Assembly (NCBI GenBank): GCA_947171615.1
Contig: CAMVYG010000044.1
Coordinates: forward strand, 1-13,836
Length of the DNA stretch: 13,836 bases
Source: an uncultured Clostridia bacterium
GTDB lineage: Bacteria > Bacillota > Clostridia > Oscillospirales > Acutalibacteraceae
Direction: 5' to 3'
Shown here: in pieces, positions 5,960-13,836 of the stretch
Layout: each line of letters begins with the position of its first letter
How positions within the stretch are numbered: position 1 is the first letter of the stretch
Notes under the pieces: generated by a model
Told to the model about the DNA's origin: nothing
What the model saw: only the letters and a program-made list of their open reading frames with translations
The model's database searches: none
Position numbers and translations under genes: made by a program

Positions 5960-6005
5960 CATACGAATTTCTTTAGCTTTACGAATGGCTTCTCAAAAAA
6001 GAAGC

Positions 6006-6431
6006 TTAGCTCTTAGCGCCGGCCTTGGGCCGCTTTGCGCCGTACTTGGAGCGGGCCTGCATACGCTTGGCAACGCCCTGAGCGTCCAACGTGCCGCGAA
6101 TAATGTGATAACGCACACCGGGCAGGTCGCGTACACGGCCGCCGCGGATCATTACCACGCTGTGCTCCTGCAGGTTGTGGCTTACGCCGGGAATATAGGC
6201 GTTTACCTCGATCCCGTTGGAAAGACGCACTCTGGCGAATTTACGCAAAGCAGAGTTAGGCTTCTTCGGGGTCTTAGTACCTACAGTGGTGCACACGCCG
6301 CGCTTCTGGGGAGAATCCTGATCGATAGCAGAACGCTTCTTGGAATTCCATCCCTTCAGCAGTGCGGGGGACTTGCTCTTCTTCTCAGCAACAGAACGTC
6401 CACTGCGAATGAGCTGATTAAAAGTAGGCAT
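6006..6431 (-). CDS. rpsL: Small ribosomal subunit protein S12 (uS12)
   Basis: The 141-aa protein is S12, which lies at the decoding centre and controls accuracy. It carries the N-terminal insertion common in Gram-positive S12 before SPQKRGVC. The PNSALRK loop is intact, with TPKKPNS at 54-60 and the Lys equivalent to E. coli Lys43 present. The GGRVRDLPGVRYH loop (97-109) has Arg101 where most bacteria, including E. coli and B. subtilis, have Lys (Lys88 in common numbering). A GGAGG site (6442-6438) lies 6 nt before the ATG. The gene is first in the str transcript, behind a consensus promoter and a structured leader of about 200 nt. Confidence 0.99.
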   Translation of the reverse strand: MPTFNQLIRSGRSVAEKKSKSPALLKGWNSKKRSAIDQDSPQKRGVCTTVGTKTPKKPNSALRKFARVRLSNGIEVNAYIPGVSHNLQEHSVVMIRGGRVRDLPGVRYHIIRGTLDAQGVAKRMQARSKYGAKRPKAGAKS

Positions 6432-6456
6432 AGTGTTCCTCCTTTCCTGAGTTGTG

Positions 6457-6475
6457 CGCAGAAATCTTTTCTGCG
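6457..6475 (-). promoter_or_regulatory. Stem just upstream of the rpsL ribosome-binding site
   Basis: CGCAGAAA (6457-6464) pairs perfectly with TTTCTGCG (6468-6475) around a 3-nt loop, ending 15 nt before the GGAGG of rpsL. It could keep the site open or be part of a translational control structure; nothing in the sequence decides which. Confidence 0.45.
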
Positions 6476-6552
6476 GTGATTTATGTTCAGGCGCACAGAA
6501 TTAAACTGCCCGCCGTCCCAACAAAATATACGAAACGGCCCAAAGAGACAGG

Positions 6553-6581
6553 AAAAGCGCTCCGGGAATTTCCCGAAGCGC
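6553..6581 (-). terminator. Attenuator-like hairpin in the str leader
   Basis: On the minus strand GCGCTTCGGGA (6581-6571) pairs with TCCCGGAGCGC (6567-6557) with one mismatch and a 3-nt loop, followed by TTTT (6556-6553). It begins about 50 nt after the predicted start site, where an intrinsic terminator would act as an attenuator. The U-run is short, so partial termination or a pause is likelier than full arrest. Confidence 0.5.
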
Positions 6582-6639
6582 AGCCAAAACGGAAGATCCT
6601 GCAAAAAGGCAGAATATTCCCTAAGCCGCTCAGAAAGCA

Positions 6640-6668
6640 ATTATACTCTGAGCATGCTTCTTTGTCAA
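6640..6668 (-). promoter_or_regulatory. Consensus sigma-A promoter of the str operon
   Basis: TTGACA (6668-6663) and TATAAT (6645-6640) both match consensus exactly and are separated by 17 bp. It starts 75 nt after the rpoC stop codon and should drive rpsL-rpsG-fusA(-tuf) at high level independently of rpoBC. Confidence 0.95.
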
Positions 6669-6684
6669 GTTTTTTCCTGCATTT

Positions 6685-6707
6685 CCTGTGCTTTTTCAAA
6701 AGACAGG
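6685..6707. repeat. Imperfect hairpin between rpoC and the str promoter
   Basis: CCTGT-G-CTTT (6685-6694) pairs with AAAG-ACAGG (6699-6707) with one bulged G. Neither strand has a good T-run after the stem, so termination of rpoBC here would be weak and some read-through into the str operon is expected. Confidence 0.3.
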
Positions 6708-6742
6708 GTTTCTGACGCCAGGCGGTAAAATTTCATGCTTTC

Positions 6743-9700
6743 TCAGGACTGAAGCTCCGCGGGCATTTCCGCCTGAATCTCCGGCAAAGCGTTTTCAAAG
6801 CCAGGCTCTTCGGGATTTTCAGAAGCAAGCGGGCCATCCGGCTCGATCTCCACCTCGCTGTAGCACTTCATACCGGTACCGGCAGGCACCAGCTTGCCGA
6901 GAATTACATTTTCCTTCAAGCCCAGCAAGGTATCCACCTTGCCCTTGATGGCAGCATCGGTCAATACGCGGGTAGTCTCCTGGAAGGAAGCGGCGGACAG
7001 GAAGGAATCGGTAGCCAGTGACGCCTTGGTGATACCCAGCAGGATCGGGGTATAGGCAGCTTCCTTCAAATCGGTCTCCCCTGCCTGGATCCGGCGGCGG
7101 ATCTCTTCATTGGCGAAAAGCACTTCGTTCTTATCCGCCAGAGAACTGACCAGAAGATCGGTATCTCCGGGATCGTCCACACGCACCTTGCGAAGCATCT
7201 GGCGCACAATGATCTCAATATGCTTATCGTTGATATCCACGCCCTGCATACGGTAAACCCGCTGCACTTCCTGGATCAAATAATTCTGTACCTCTTCCGT
7301 GCCGCTGATGGCAAGCACATCGTGGGGATTGACAGAACCCTCTGTCAGCCGTGCGCCGCGCTTGACATATTCCCCTTCCTTTACGGTGATACGGGAGCCG
7401 AAGGGAATCAGGTAAGAACGGGAATCCCCGTCTTCCTCATTTGTCACCACAACATGGCGGTTTTTCTTGATCTCCTCAAAAGTCACCTTGCCGTCGATCT
7501 CGTTAATGATAGCCACATGCTTGGGTCTGCGGCCTTCAAACAACTCATCGATACGGGGAAGACCCTGGGTGATATCCTCCGCACTGGCAACGCCGCCGGT
7601 ATGGAAGGTACGCATGGTCAGCTGGGTGCCCGGCTCGCCAATGGACTGCGCGGCAATGATACCCACGGCTTCACCCACCTGTACAGGCTGGCCGTTTGCC
7701 AGAGATGCGCCATAGCACTTCTTACACACGCCGTTTTTAGCGCGGCAGTTCAGCACAGAACGGATCTTGATCCGCTCCACGCCCTGGCCTACGATCAGAG
7801 CGGCATCATCATCGTTCATCATCTTATCCTTGGAAACCAGCACCTTGCCGGATTTATCACAGAAATCCTCTACCAGATACCGGCCTACCAGACGCTCGCT
7901 CAAGGGCTCAATAGACTCCGGCCCGGCGGTGATATCGAAGATTTCCAGCCCTTCCGTAGTGCCGCAGTCTTCCTCACGGATAATGACTTCCTGGGAAACG
8001 TCCACCAGACGACGGGTCAGATAACCGGAGTCGGCGGTACGCAGAGCGGTATCGGTCAAGCCTTTCCGTGCGCCGCGGGAGGAAATGAAGTATTCCAGAA
8101 TGTTCAGGCCTTCACGGTAGTTGGCACGAATGGGGATCTCGATGGTCTTACCGGAGGTGTTGGCGATCAGGCCGCGCATACCGGCAAGCTGACGGATCTG
8201 GCTCATGCTGCCTCGAGCGCCGGAATCTGCCATCATATAAATGGGGTTATAGCGGTCCAAGCCCCTTTGCAGAGCGGAAGTAACATCATCCGTGCACTTT
8301 TCCCAGGTACGCAGAACGGCATTATAGCGCTCGGATTCCGCCAGCAGGCCCTGGTTGTACTCTTCGGTGATCTCATCGATTTCTTCCTCGGCGGCCTTGA
8401 TAAACTCAGCCTTCTCCGGCGGGGTGGTAGCGTCCGCCACAGCCACGGTAATGCCGCTGATGGTGGAATACTTATAGCCCTGAGCCTTTACAGCATCCAG
8501 CACTTCGGCGGTTTCCTCGGTGCCGTGGAACTTGATACAGCGTTCGATGATCTGCCCCAGCTGATTCTTTCCTACCAGAAAGCCCACCTCATACTGCAAA
8601 GCGCCCTCCGGGGTGCTGCGGTCTACATAGCCCAGATCCTGAGGGATCGAGCGGTTAAAGATCATGCGGCCCATGGTGGTTTCCACCAGTCCGGTCAAAG
8701 GCTTGCCGTTGAATTCCACTGTGCGGCGCACCTTGATCTTTGCCTGTAAGCTGATATATTTGGCGTCATAGGCCATCAGGGCCTCTTCCATATTGCGGAA
8801 TACCTTGCCCTCGCCCAGTTCGCCATCCTTCTCCAAAGTCAGGTAATAGGAGCCCAGCACCATATCCTGAGTAGGCACAGTAACCGGTTTGCCGTCAGAG
8901 GGCTTCAAAAGGTTATTGGCAGCGAGCATCAGGAATCTGGCCTCTGCCTGGGCCTCTGCGGAAAGGGGCACGTGCACGGCCATCTGGTCGCCGTCAAAGT
9001 CGGCGTTATAAGCGGTACACACCAGGGGGTGCAGCTTCATGGCGCGGCCCTCTACCAGCACGGGCTCAAAGGCCTGAATGCCCAGACGGTGCAAGGTAGG
9101 CGCGCGGTTCAAGAGCACGGGGTGATCCTTAATGACCACCTCCAGCGCATCCCACACCTCTGGCTTTGCCCGCTCTACAGACTTTCTGGCAGCCTTGATG
9201 TTGCCTACCGCCCCGGTCTCTACCAAACGCTTCATGACAAAAGGCTTAAACAGCTCCAACGCCATTTCCTTGGGCAGACCGCACTGATAAATTTTCAGCT
9301 CCGGCCCCACCACGATAACAGAACGGCCGGAATAGTCCACGCGCTTGCCCAGCAAGTTCTGGCGGAACCGCCCCTGTTTGCCCTTAAGCATATCGGAAAG
9401 GGACTTCAAAGGCCGGTTGTTGGGGCCGGTAACGGGTCTGCCACGGCGGCCGTTATCGATCAAAGCGTCCACGGCCTCCTGAAGCATTCTCTTTTCATTG
9501 CGCACAATGATATCCGGTGCACCCAGCTCCAGCAAACGCTTTAAGCGGTTGTTCCGGTTGATCACGCGGCGGTACAGATCGTTTAAGTCACTGGTGGCAA
9601 AGCGGCCGCCGTCCAGCTGCACCATAGGCCGGATATCCGGGGGAATCACCGGCACGGCGTTTAAGACCATCCACTCCGGGCGGTTGCCGGAAAGGCGGAA

Positions 9701-10345
9701 GGCCTCCACCACCTCAAGGCGCTTCAAAATGCGCACACGCTTCTGGCCGGAGGCTGTTTCCAACTCGTCCTTCAGCTCCTGCGCAACCTTTTCCACATCG
9801 ATTTCGCTAAGCAGCTTCTGGATAGCTTCCGCACCCATTTCCGCCTGGAAATCGTCTTCATACTTTTCCTTTAAATCCCGATATTCCTTTTCGGTCAGAG
9901 TCTGCATTTTGGAAAGCTCCCGCACATCGCCGGGATCAGTGACGATATACATCGCAAAATACAGCACCTTTTCAAGGATGCGGGGAGAAAGATCCAGAAT
10001 CAAACCCATACGGGAAGGGATGCCCTTAAAGTACCAGATATGAGAAACAGGGGCCGCCAGCTCAATATGGCCCATCCGCTCTCTTCTGACCTTGGCTCTT
10101 GTAACTTCCACACCGCAGCGGTCGCACACCTTGCCCTTAAAGCGAATGCGCTTATACTTGCCGCAATGGCACTCCCAGTCCTTAGTAGGCCCAAAGATCC
10201 GTTCGCAGAACAAACCGTCCCGCTCCGGCTTCAGGGTGCGGTAATTGATGGTTTCCGGCTTTTTTACCTCGCCGTGAGACCATTCCCGTATTTTTTCAGG
10301 AGAAGCAAGACCGATCTTGATCGATTCAAAGGTGTTAAATTCCAT
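6743..10345 (-). CDS. rpoC: DNA-directed RNA polymerase subunit beta'
   Basis: The 1200-aa protein is a full-length Gram-positive beta' subunit, which with beta forms the catalytic cleft of RNA polymerase. Seen in order are the first zinc site (Cys59, 61, 74, 77), the clamp and rudder region, the catalytic NADFDGD motif (447-453; Asp449, 451 and 453 hold the Mg ion), the bridge helix and trigger-loop region (about 710-785), and the second zinc site (Cys794, 867, 874, 877). No lineage-specific insertion stands out. The start follows the rpoB stop by 20 nt, with GGAGGAG (10363-10357) overlapping the end of that gap, so it is translated from the rpoBC transcript. It is followed by the str promoter with only a weak hairpin between. 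Confidence 0.99.
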   Translation of the reverse strand: MEFNTFESIKIGLASPEKIREWSHGEVKKPETINYRTLKPERDGLFCERIFGPTKDWECHCGKYKRIRFKGKVCDRCGVEVTRAKVRRERMGHIELAAPVSHIWYFKGIPSRMGLILDLSPRILEKVLYFAMYIVTDPGDVRELSKMQTLTEKEYRDLKEKYEDDFQAEMGAEAIQKLLSEIDVEKVAQELKDELETASGQKRVRILKRLEVVEAFRLSGNRPEWMVLNAVPVIPPDIRPMVQLDGGRFATSDLNDLYRRVINRNNRLKRLLELGAPDIIVRNEKRMLQEAVDALIDNGRRGRPVTGPNNRPLKSLSDMLKGKQGRFRQNLLGKRVDYSGRSVIVVGPELKIYQCGLPKEMALELFKPFVMKRLVETGAVGNIKAARKSVERAKPEVWDALEVVIKDHPVLLNRAPTLHRLGIQAFEPVLVEGRAMKLHPLVCTAYNADFDGDQMAVHVPLSAEAQAEARFLMLAANNLLKPSDGKPVTVPTQDMVLGSYYLTLEKDGELGEGKVFRNMEEALMAYDAKYISLQAKIKVRRTVEFNGKPLTGLVETTMGRMIFNRSIPQDLGYVDRSTPEGALQYEVGFLVGKNQLGQIIERCIKFHGTEETAEVLDAVKAQGYKYSTISGITVAVADATTPPEKAEFIKAAEEEIDEITEEYNQGLLAESERYNAVLRTWEKCTDDVTSALQRGLDRYNPIYMMADSGARGSMSQIRQLAGMRGLIANTSGKTIEIPIRANYREGLNILEYFISSRGARKGLTDTALRTADSGYLTRRLVDVSQEVIIREEDCGTTEGLEIFDITAGPESIEPLSERLVGRYLVEDFCDKSGKVLVSKDKMMNDDDAALIVGQGVERIKIRSVLNCRAKNGVCKKCYGASLANGQPVQVGEAVGIIAAQSIGEPGTQLTMRTFHTGGVASAEDITQGLPRIDELFEGRRPKHVAIINEIDGKVTFEEIKKNRHVVVTNEEDGDSRSYLIPFGSRITVKEGEYVKRGARLTEGSVNPHDVLAISGTEEVQNYLIQEVQRVYRMQGVDINDKHIEIIVRQMLRKVRVDDPGDTDLLVSSLADKNEVLFANEEIRRRIQAGETDLKEAAYTPILLGITKASLATDSFLSAASFQETTRVLTDAAIKGKVDTLLGLKENVILGKLVPAGTGMKCYSEVEIEPDGPLASENPEEPGFENALPEIQAEMPAELQS

Positions 10346-10365
10346 AGCTTAATAGTCTCCTCCTT

Positions 10366-13300
10366 TTATTCCAGGTCGTCTTCGTTGTCCATAAGGAATT
10401 CATCGTCTTCGACTTCCGCCTCATCGTCGAATTCCTCATCTTCATCGCTTAACACGCCGTCCAGCAGCAGATCTTCAGCGTCCTCAACGGAGTAGCCCTC
10501 CAGATCATCGGCAACATTTTCCTCGTCAAACATGGGAGTGCCGCGGCCCAGACCCATATCATCGTCATCGTCAAAGGTCTGCTTCAGATCGATCTCCTGA
10601 TCGTCCTGATCCAACACCTTTACATCCAGACCAAGGGATTGCAGCTCTTTAATGAGAACCTTGAAGGATTCCGGAATACCGGGAGTGGGAATATTCTGGC
10701 CCTTGACAATCGCTTCATAGGTCTTGACACGGCCCACCACATCGTCAGACTTCACGGTAAGGATCTCCTGCAGAGTGTAGGCAGCGCCGTAAGCCTCCAG
10801 CGCCCACACTTCCATTTCGCCGAAACGCTGTCCGCCAAACTGAGCTTTACCGCCCAGGGGCTGCTGCGTTACCAGCGAATAGGGGCCGGTGCTTCTGGCG
10901 TGGATCTTATCGTCCACCAGATGGTGGAGCTTCAAATAATACATATAGCCCACAGTGATGGGATTGTCAAAGTACTCGCCGGTTCTGCCGTCTCTGAGCC
11001 AGAACTTGCCGTCCTCGCTCATATCTACCATCTTCAGGCATTCCCGGATATCCGATTCCTGGGCGCCGTCAAATACAGGAGTCATGATCTTCCAGCCCAG
11101 GGATTTGGCGGCCATACCCAGATGGACTTCCAGCACCTGACCGATATTCATACGGGAAGGTACACCCAGGGGGTTTAATACAATATCCAGCGGGGTACCA
11201 TCCGGCAGGAAGGGCATTTCCTCCTCCGGCATAATGCGGCACACAACGCCCTTGTTTCCGTGACGGCCTGCCATCTTATCGCCCACGGAGATCTTTCTCT
11301 TCTGGGCGATATAGCAGCGCACTACTTTATTGACACCGGGAGAAAGCTCGTCATGGCTGTTTTCCCGGGTAAACACGTCCACATCTACCACCACGCCGTA
11401 TTCGCCGTGAGGCACGCGGAGAGAGGTATCTCTCACCTCTCTGGCCTTTTCGCCGAAGATGGCGCGGAGCAGCCGTTCTTCAGCGGTCAGCTCTGTTTCG
11501 CCCTTGGGCGTGACCTTACCCACCAGGATATCGCCGGCACGAACATCGGCGCCTACCCGGATAATACCTCTGTCGTCCAGATCCTTCAAAAGCTCTTCGT
11601 TCACGTTGGGAATATCTCTGGTGATCTCCTCCGGGCCCAGCTTGGTATCCCGGGATTCCATCTCATATTCCTCAATATGGATCGAGGTATACACATCGTC
11701 CCGCACCATTTTTTCATTGAGCAGCACGGCGTCCTCGTAGTTGTAGCCTTCCCATGTCATAAAACCGATCAGGGCGTTGCGGCCCAGAGCGATCTCGCCG
11801 TTTTTAATGCCGGGGCCGTCGGCGATCACTTCGCCTTCCTCCACCCGCTCGCCAACAGAAACCACCGGCACCTGGTTGATACAGGTGCTCTGGTTGGAGC
11901 GCATGAACTTAATGATCTCGTAATCGTCGATATCGCCGTTATCCGCAGTGACGCGAACCAGATTGGCGCTGACGGATTTCACAACGCCGCCCCGCTTTGC
12001 CAGAACGCACACGCCGGAATCCACGCCGGCCTTATATTCCATACCGGTTCCCACAATGGGGCTTTCCGTCTTCAGCAGAGGTACAGCCTGACGCTGCTGG
12101 TTGGAGCCCATCAGAGCACGGTTGGTATCGTCGTGCTCCAGGAAGGGGATCATTGCCGTGGCAACAGAAACCACCATGCGGGGGGTAATATCCATATAAT
12201 CCGCTTTGGAAGCTTCCACTTCCACAAACTCGTCCCGGTAACGGCCAACCACCTTGGCGCGGGTAAAGCGGCCTTCCTCATCCAAGGGCTCATTAGCCTG
12301 GGCCACAATGAAATCGTCTTCCATGTCCGCCGTCATATAGGTCACCTCATCGGTGACGATACCGGTCTTTTTATCCACCCTGCGGAAGGGAGCCTCAATA
12401 AAGCCGTACTCGTTGATTCGGGCAAAGGTAGCAAGATAGGAGATCAGGCCGATGTTGGGGCCTTCCGGGGTCTCAACAGGGCACATGCGCCCATAATGCG
12501 TATAATGTACGTCACGCACCTCAAAGCTGGCCCTGTCACGGGACAGGCCGCCGGGGCCCAGAGCGGACAAGCGCCGCTTATGGGTCAGCTCAGACAGGGG
12601 GTTGGTCTGATCCATAAACTGAGACAGCGGAGAGGAACCGAAAAACTCCTTGATGGCCGCCACTACCGGGCGGATATTGATGAGAGAATGGGGGGTCAGG
12701 CTTTCCAGATCCTGCGCCTGCAAAGTCATGCGCTCCCGAATCACTCTTTCCAGCCGGGAAAAACCGATACGGAACTGGTTTTGCAGCAGTTCGCCTACTG
12801 AGCGAATACGCCGATTGCCCAGGTGATCGATATCATCGGTAACGCCCAGGCCTACCGCCAGGCAGTTCATATAGTTGACGGAAGCAAAAATATCCTCTAC
12901 GGTGATATGGTTGGGGATCAGATCCTTGCGGCGGGCTTTAACGGCAGCCTTCAGCGCGGCTTCGTCGTCTCCGGCAGCCTCAAGAATTTCCTGCAACACC
13001 TTAAAGCAGACACGCTCGTTGATCTCGCACTCTGCCTTGGCGTCAAAATTCACATATTTGGCGATATCCACCATGCCGTTGGAAATGATCTTGACCTCTT
13101 TGCCGTCAAGCTCTACCGTGACCATGGTAACGCCCGCGTCATCCATCTGAAGGGCAAGCTCCCGGCTTACCGTGGTGCCAGCCTCTGCCAGCATCTCCCC
13201 AGTGGCGGGGCTTACCACAGGCTGAGAAAGGGTCTGTCCCACCAGACGGCCCTCCAGATTCAGCTTCTTATTATATTTATAACGCCCTACCCGGGACAAA

Positions 13301-13836
13301 TCGTACCGGCGGGGATCAAAAAACAGACCGTTGATATGTGCCTGCGCACTCTCAATAGTGGGAGGCTCACTGGGGCGCAGCTTGCGGTAGATCTCAAACA
13401 GCGCTTCTTCCACAGACTTGCAGGTATCCTTTTCAATGGTGGCGCGCATTCTGTCGTCATCACCAAAAAAGTCCAGCAGCTCCTGATCCGTACCGAGCCC
13501 CAGGCAGCGCAGGAACACAGTGATCGGCATTTTTCTGTTCTTATCGATGCGCACATAGAACACATCGTTTACATCGTTCTCGTATTCCAGCCACGCACCC
13601 CGGTTGGGGATAATGGTAGAGCTGAACAACTCCTTGCCGGAGCGGTCGTAATCCATTTTATAGTACACGCCGGGGGAACGCACCAACTGGGAAACGATCA
13701 CGCGCTCCGCACCGTTTATCACAAAGGTGCCGCTCTGGGTCATCAGGGGGAAGTCTCCCTTATATACCTCAGACTCCTTGATCTCCCCTGTTTCCTTTTT
13801 GAGATGGGGCGGAGTCACCGGATGAGGGGCGGCGTT
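10366..13836 (-). CDS. rpoB: DNA-directed RNA polymerase subunit beta (5' end beyond the window)
   Basis: The frame is open to the window edge, giving 1156 residues; the GTG at 13818 is internal, and roughly the first 90-100 residues are missing. Early sequence (TGEIKESEVYKGDFPLMT) marks the beta protrusion. The rifampicin pocket (SSPLSQFMDQTNPLSEL onward, about 12550-12640) keeps the main contact residues Gln513, Asp516, His526 and Ser531 (E. coli numbering), so no classical resistance mutation is present; position 510 is Pro instead of Gln. The active-site region VGDKMAGRHGNKGV and the C-terminal GGQRFGEMEVWALEAYGA are intact. After the usual end near GLDVKVL comes a tail of 81 residues (10369-10611), 39 of which are Asp or Glu. 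rpoC follows 20 nt downstream. Confidence 0.99.
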   Translation of the reverse strand, partial: NAAPHPVTPPHLKKETGEIKESEVYKGDFPLMTQSGTFVINGAERVIVSQLVRSPGVYYKMDYDRSGKELFSSTIIPNRGAWLEYENDVNDVFYVRIDKNRKMPITVFLRCLGLGTDQELLDFFGDDDRMRATIEKDTCKSVEEALFEIYRKLRPSEPPTIESAQAHINGLFFDPRRYDLSRVGRYKYNKKLNLEGRLVGQTLSQPVVSPATGEMLAEAGTTVSRELALQMDDAGVTMVTVELDGKEVKIISNGMVDIAKYVNFDAKAECEINERVCFKVLQEILEAAGDDEAALKAAVKARRKDLIPNHITVEDIFASVNYMNCLAVGLGVTDDIDHLGNRRIRSVGELLQNQFRIGFSRLERVIRERMTLQAQDLESLTPHSLINIRPVVAAIKEFFGSSPLSQFMDQTNPLSELTHKRRLSALGPGGLSRDRASFEVRDVHYTHYGRMCPVETPEGPNIGLISYLATFARINEYGFIEAPFRRVDKKTGIVTDEVTYMTADMEDDFIVAQANEPLDEEGRFTRAKVVGRYRDEFVEVEASKADYMDITPRMVVSVATAMIPFLEHDDTNRALMGSNQQRQAVPLLKTESPIVGTGMEYKAGVDSGVCVLAKRGGVVKSVSANLVRVTADNGDIDDYEIIKFMRSNQSTCINQVPVVSVGERVEEGEVIADGPGIKNGEIALGRNALIGFMTWEGYNYEDAVLLNEKMVRDDVYTSIHIEEYEMESRDTKLGPEEITRDIPNVNEELLKDLDDRGIIRVGADVRAGDILVGKVTPKGETELTAEERLLRAIFGEKAREVRDTSLRVPHGEYGVVVDVDVFTRENSHDELSPGVNKVVRCYIAQKRKISVGDKMAGRHGNKGVVCRIMPEEEMPFLPDGTPLDIVLNPLGVPSRMNIGQVLEVHLGMAAKSLGWKIMTPVFDGAQESDIRECLKMVDMSEDGKFWLRDGRTGEYFDNPITVGYMYYLKLHHLVDDKIHARSTGPYSLVTQQPLGGKAQFGGQRFGEMEVWALEAYGAAYTLQEILTVKSDDVVGRVKTYEAIVKGQNIPTPGIPESFKVLIKELQSLGLDVKVLDQDDQEIDLKQTFDDDDDMGLGRGTPMFDEENVADDLEGYSVEDAEDLLLDGVLSDEDEEFDDEAEVEDDEFLMDNEDDLE

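Larger units (their letters stand above)
6432..6639 (-). other. 5' leader of the str operon
   Basis: This stretch between the predicted start site (near 6633) and the rpsL start codon holds no credible gene; no L7Ae-family protein is encoded. It contains, in transcript order, a short CTGC/GCAG stem (6612-6599), a terminator-like hairpin (6581-6553) and an 8-bp stem (6475-6457) just before the ribosome-binding site. The length and structure suggest control of the operon after initiation. Confidence 0.6.

Noticed and set aside
6452..6728. Small plus- and minus-strand frames in the rpoC-rpsL gap (possible L7Ae-like gene)
   Set aside because: None resembles an L7Ae-family protein; they overlap the str promoter and leader hairpins and lack ribosome-binding sites.
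7220..8749. A 509-codon plus-strand open frame opposite rpoC, and a similar one at 11260-12801 opposite rpoB
   Set aside because: Both lie wholly within conserved polymerase genes on the other strand and show no recognisable domain.

Overview
The window looks like a Gram-positive anaerobe of the class Clostridia, probably near Oscillospirales. This is inferred from GGAGG ribosome-binding sites before nearly every gene, the long Gram-positive form of S12, Firmicutes-type RpoB and RpoC, and the order rpoB-rpoC-rpsL-rpsG-fusA-tuf. No species can be assigned from sequence alone.

About 90% of the window (roughly 1857-13836) is core information-processing genes on the minus strand. From right to left these are rpoB (its 5' end lies beyond the window), rpoC, rpsL, rpsG, fusA and tuf. 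A consensus promoter (TTGACA, 17 bp, TATAAT) lies between rpoC and rpsL, followed by a leader of about 200 nt with an attenuator-like hairpin. A second strong promoter precedes tuf. tuf ends at a clear intrinsic terminator. The small L7Ae-family gene that B. subtilis carries between rpoC and rpsL is absent, and tuf is not followed by the S10 operon.

Downstream of tuf is an HD-domain hydrolase gene (1141-1779, minus), closed by a long bidirectional terminator. Positions 877-1065 are GC-rich, structured and non-coding.

Positions 1-876 have a different, more AT-rich character and look like the edge or remnant of a mobile element. A 71-aa Cro/CI-type repressor gene (plus strand) faces a divergent minus-strand promoter (TTGACT, 17 bp, TATAAT). 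One of two near-identical 16-bp palindromes sits exactly inside that promoter's spacer, and the other lies between it and the repressor gene. The controlled transcript has a hairpin-rich leader, then a Cys-rich zinc-ribbon-like gene that appears frameshifted, then the start of another gene cut by the window edge.

The most notable points are this repressor/operator switch with its broken cargo gene, the very acidic C-terminal tail of RpoB, the attenuator-like str leader, and an Arg in S12 at the position of the streptomycin-resistance residue Lys88. I found no CRISPR array, IS element, tRNA, rRNA or clearly novel multi-gene system.
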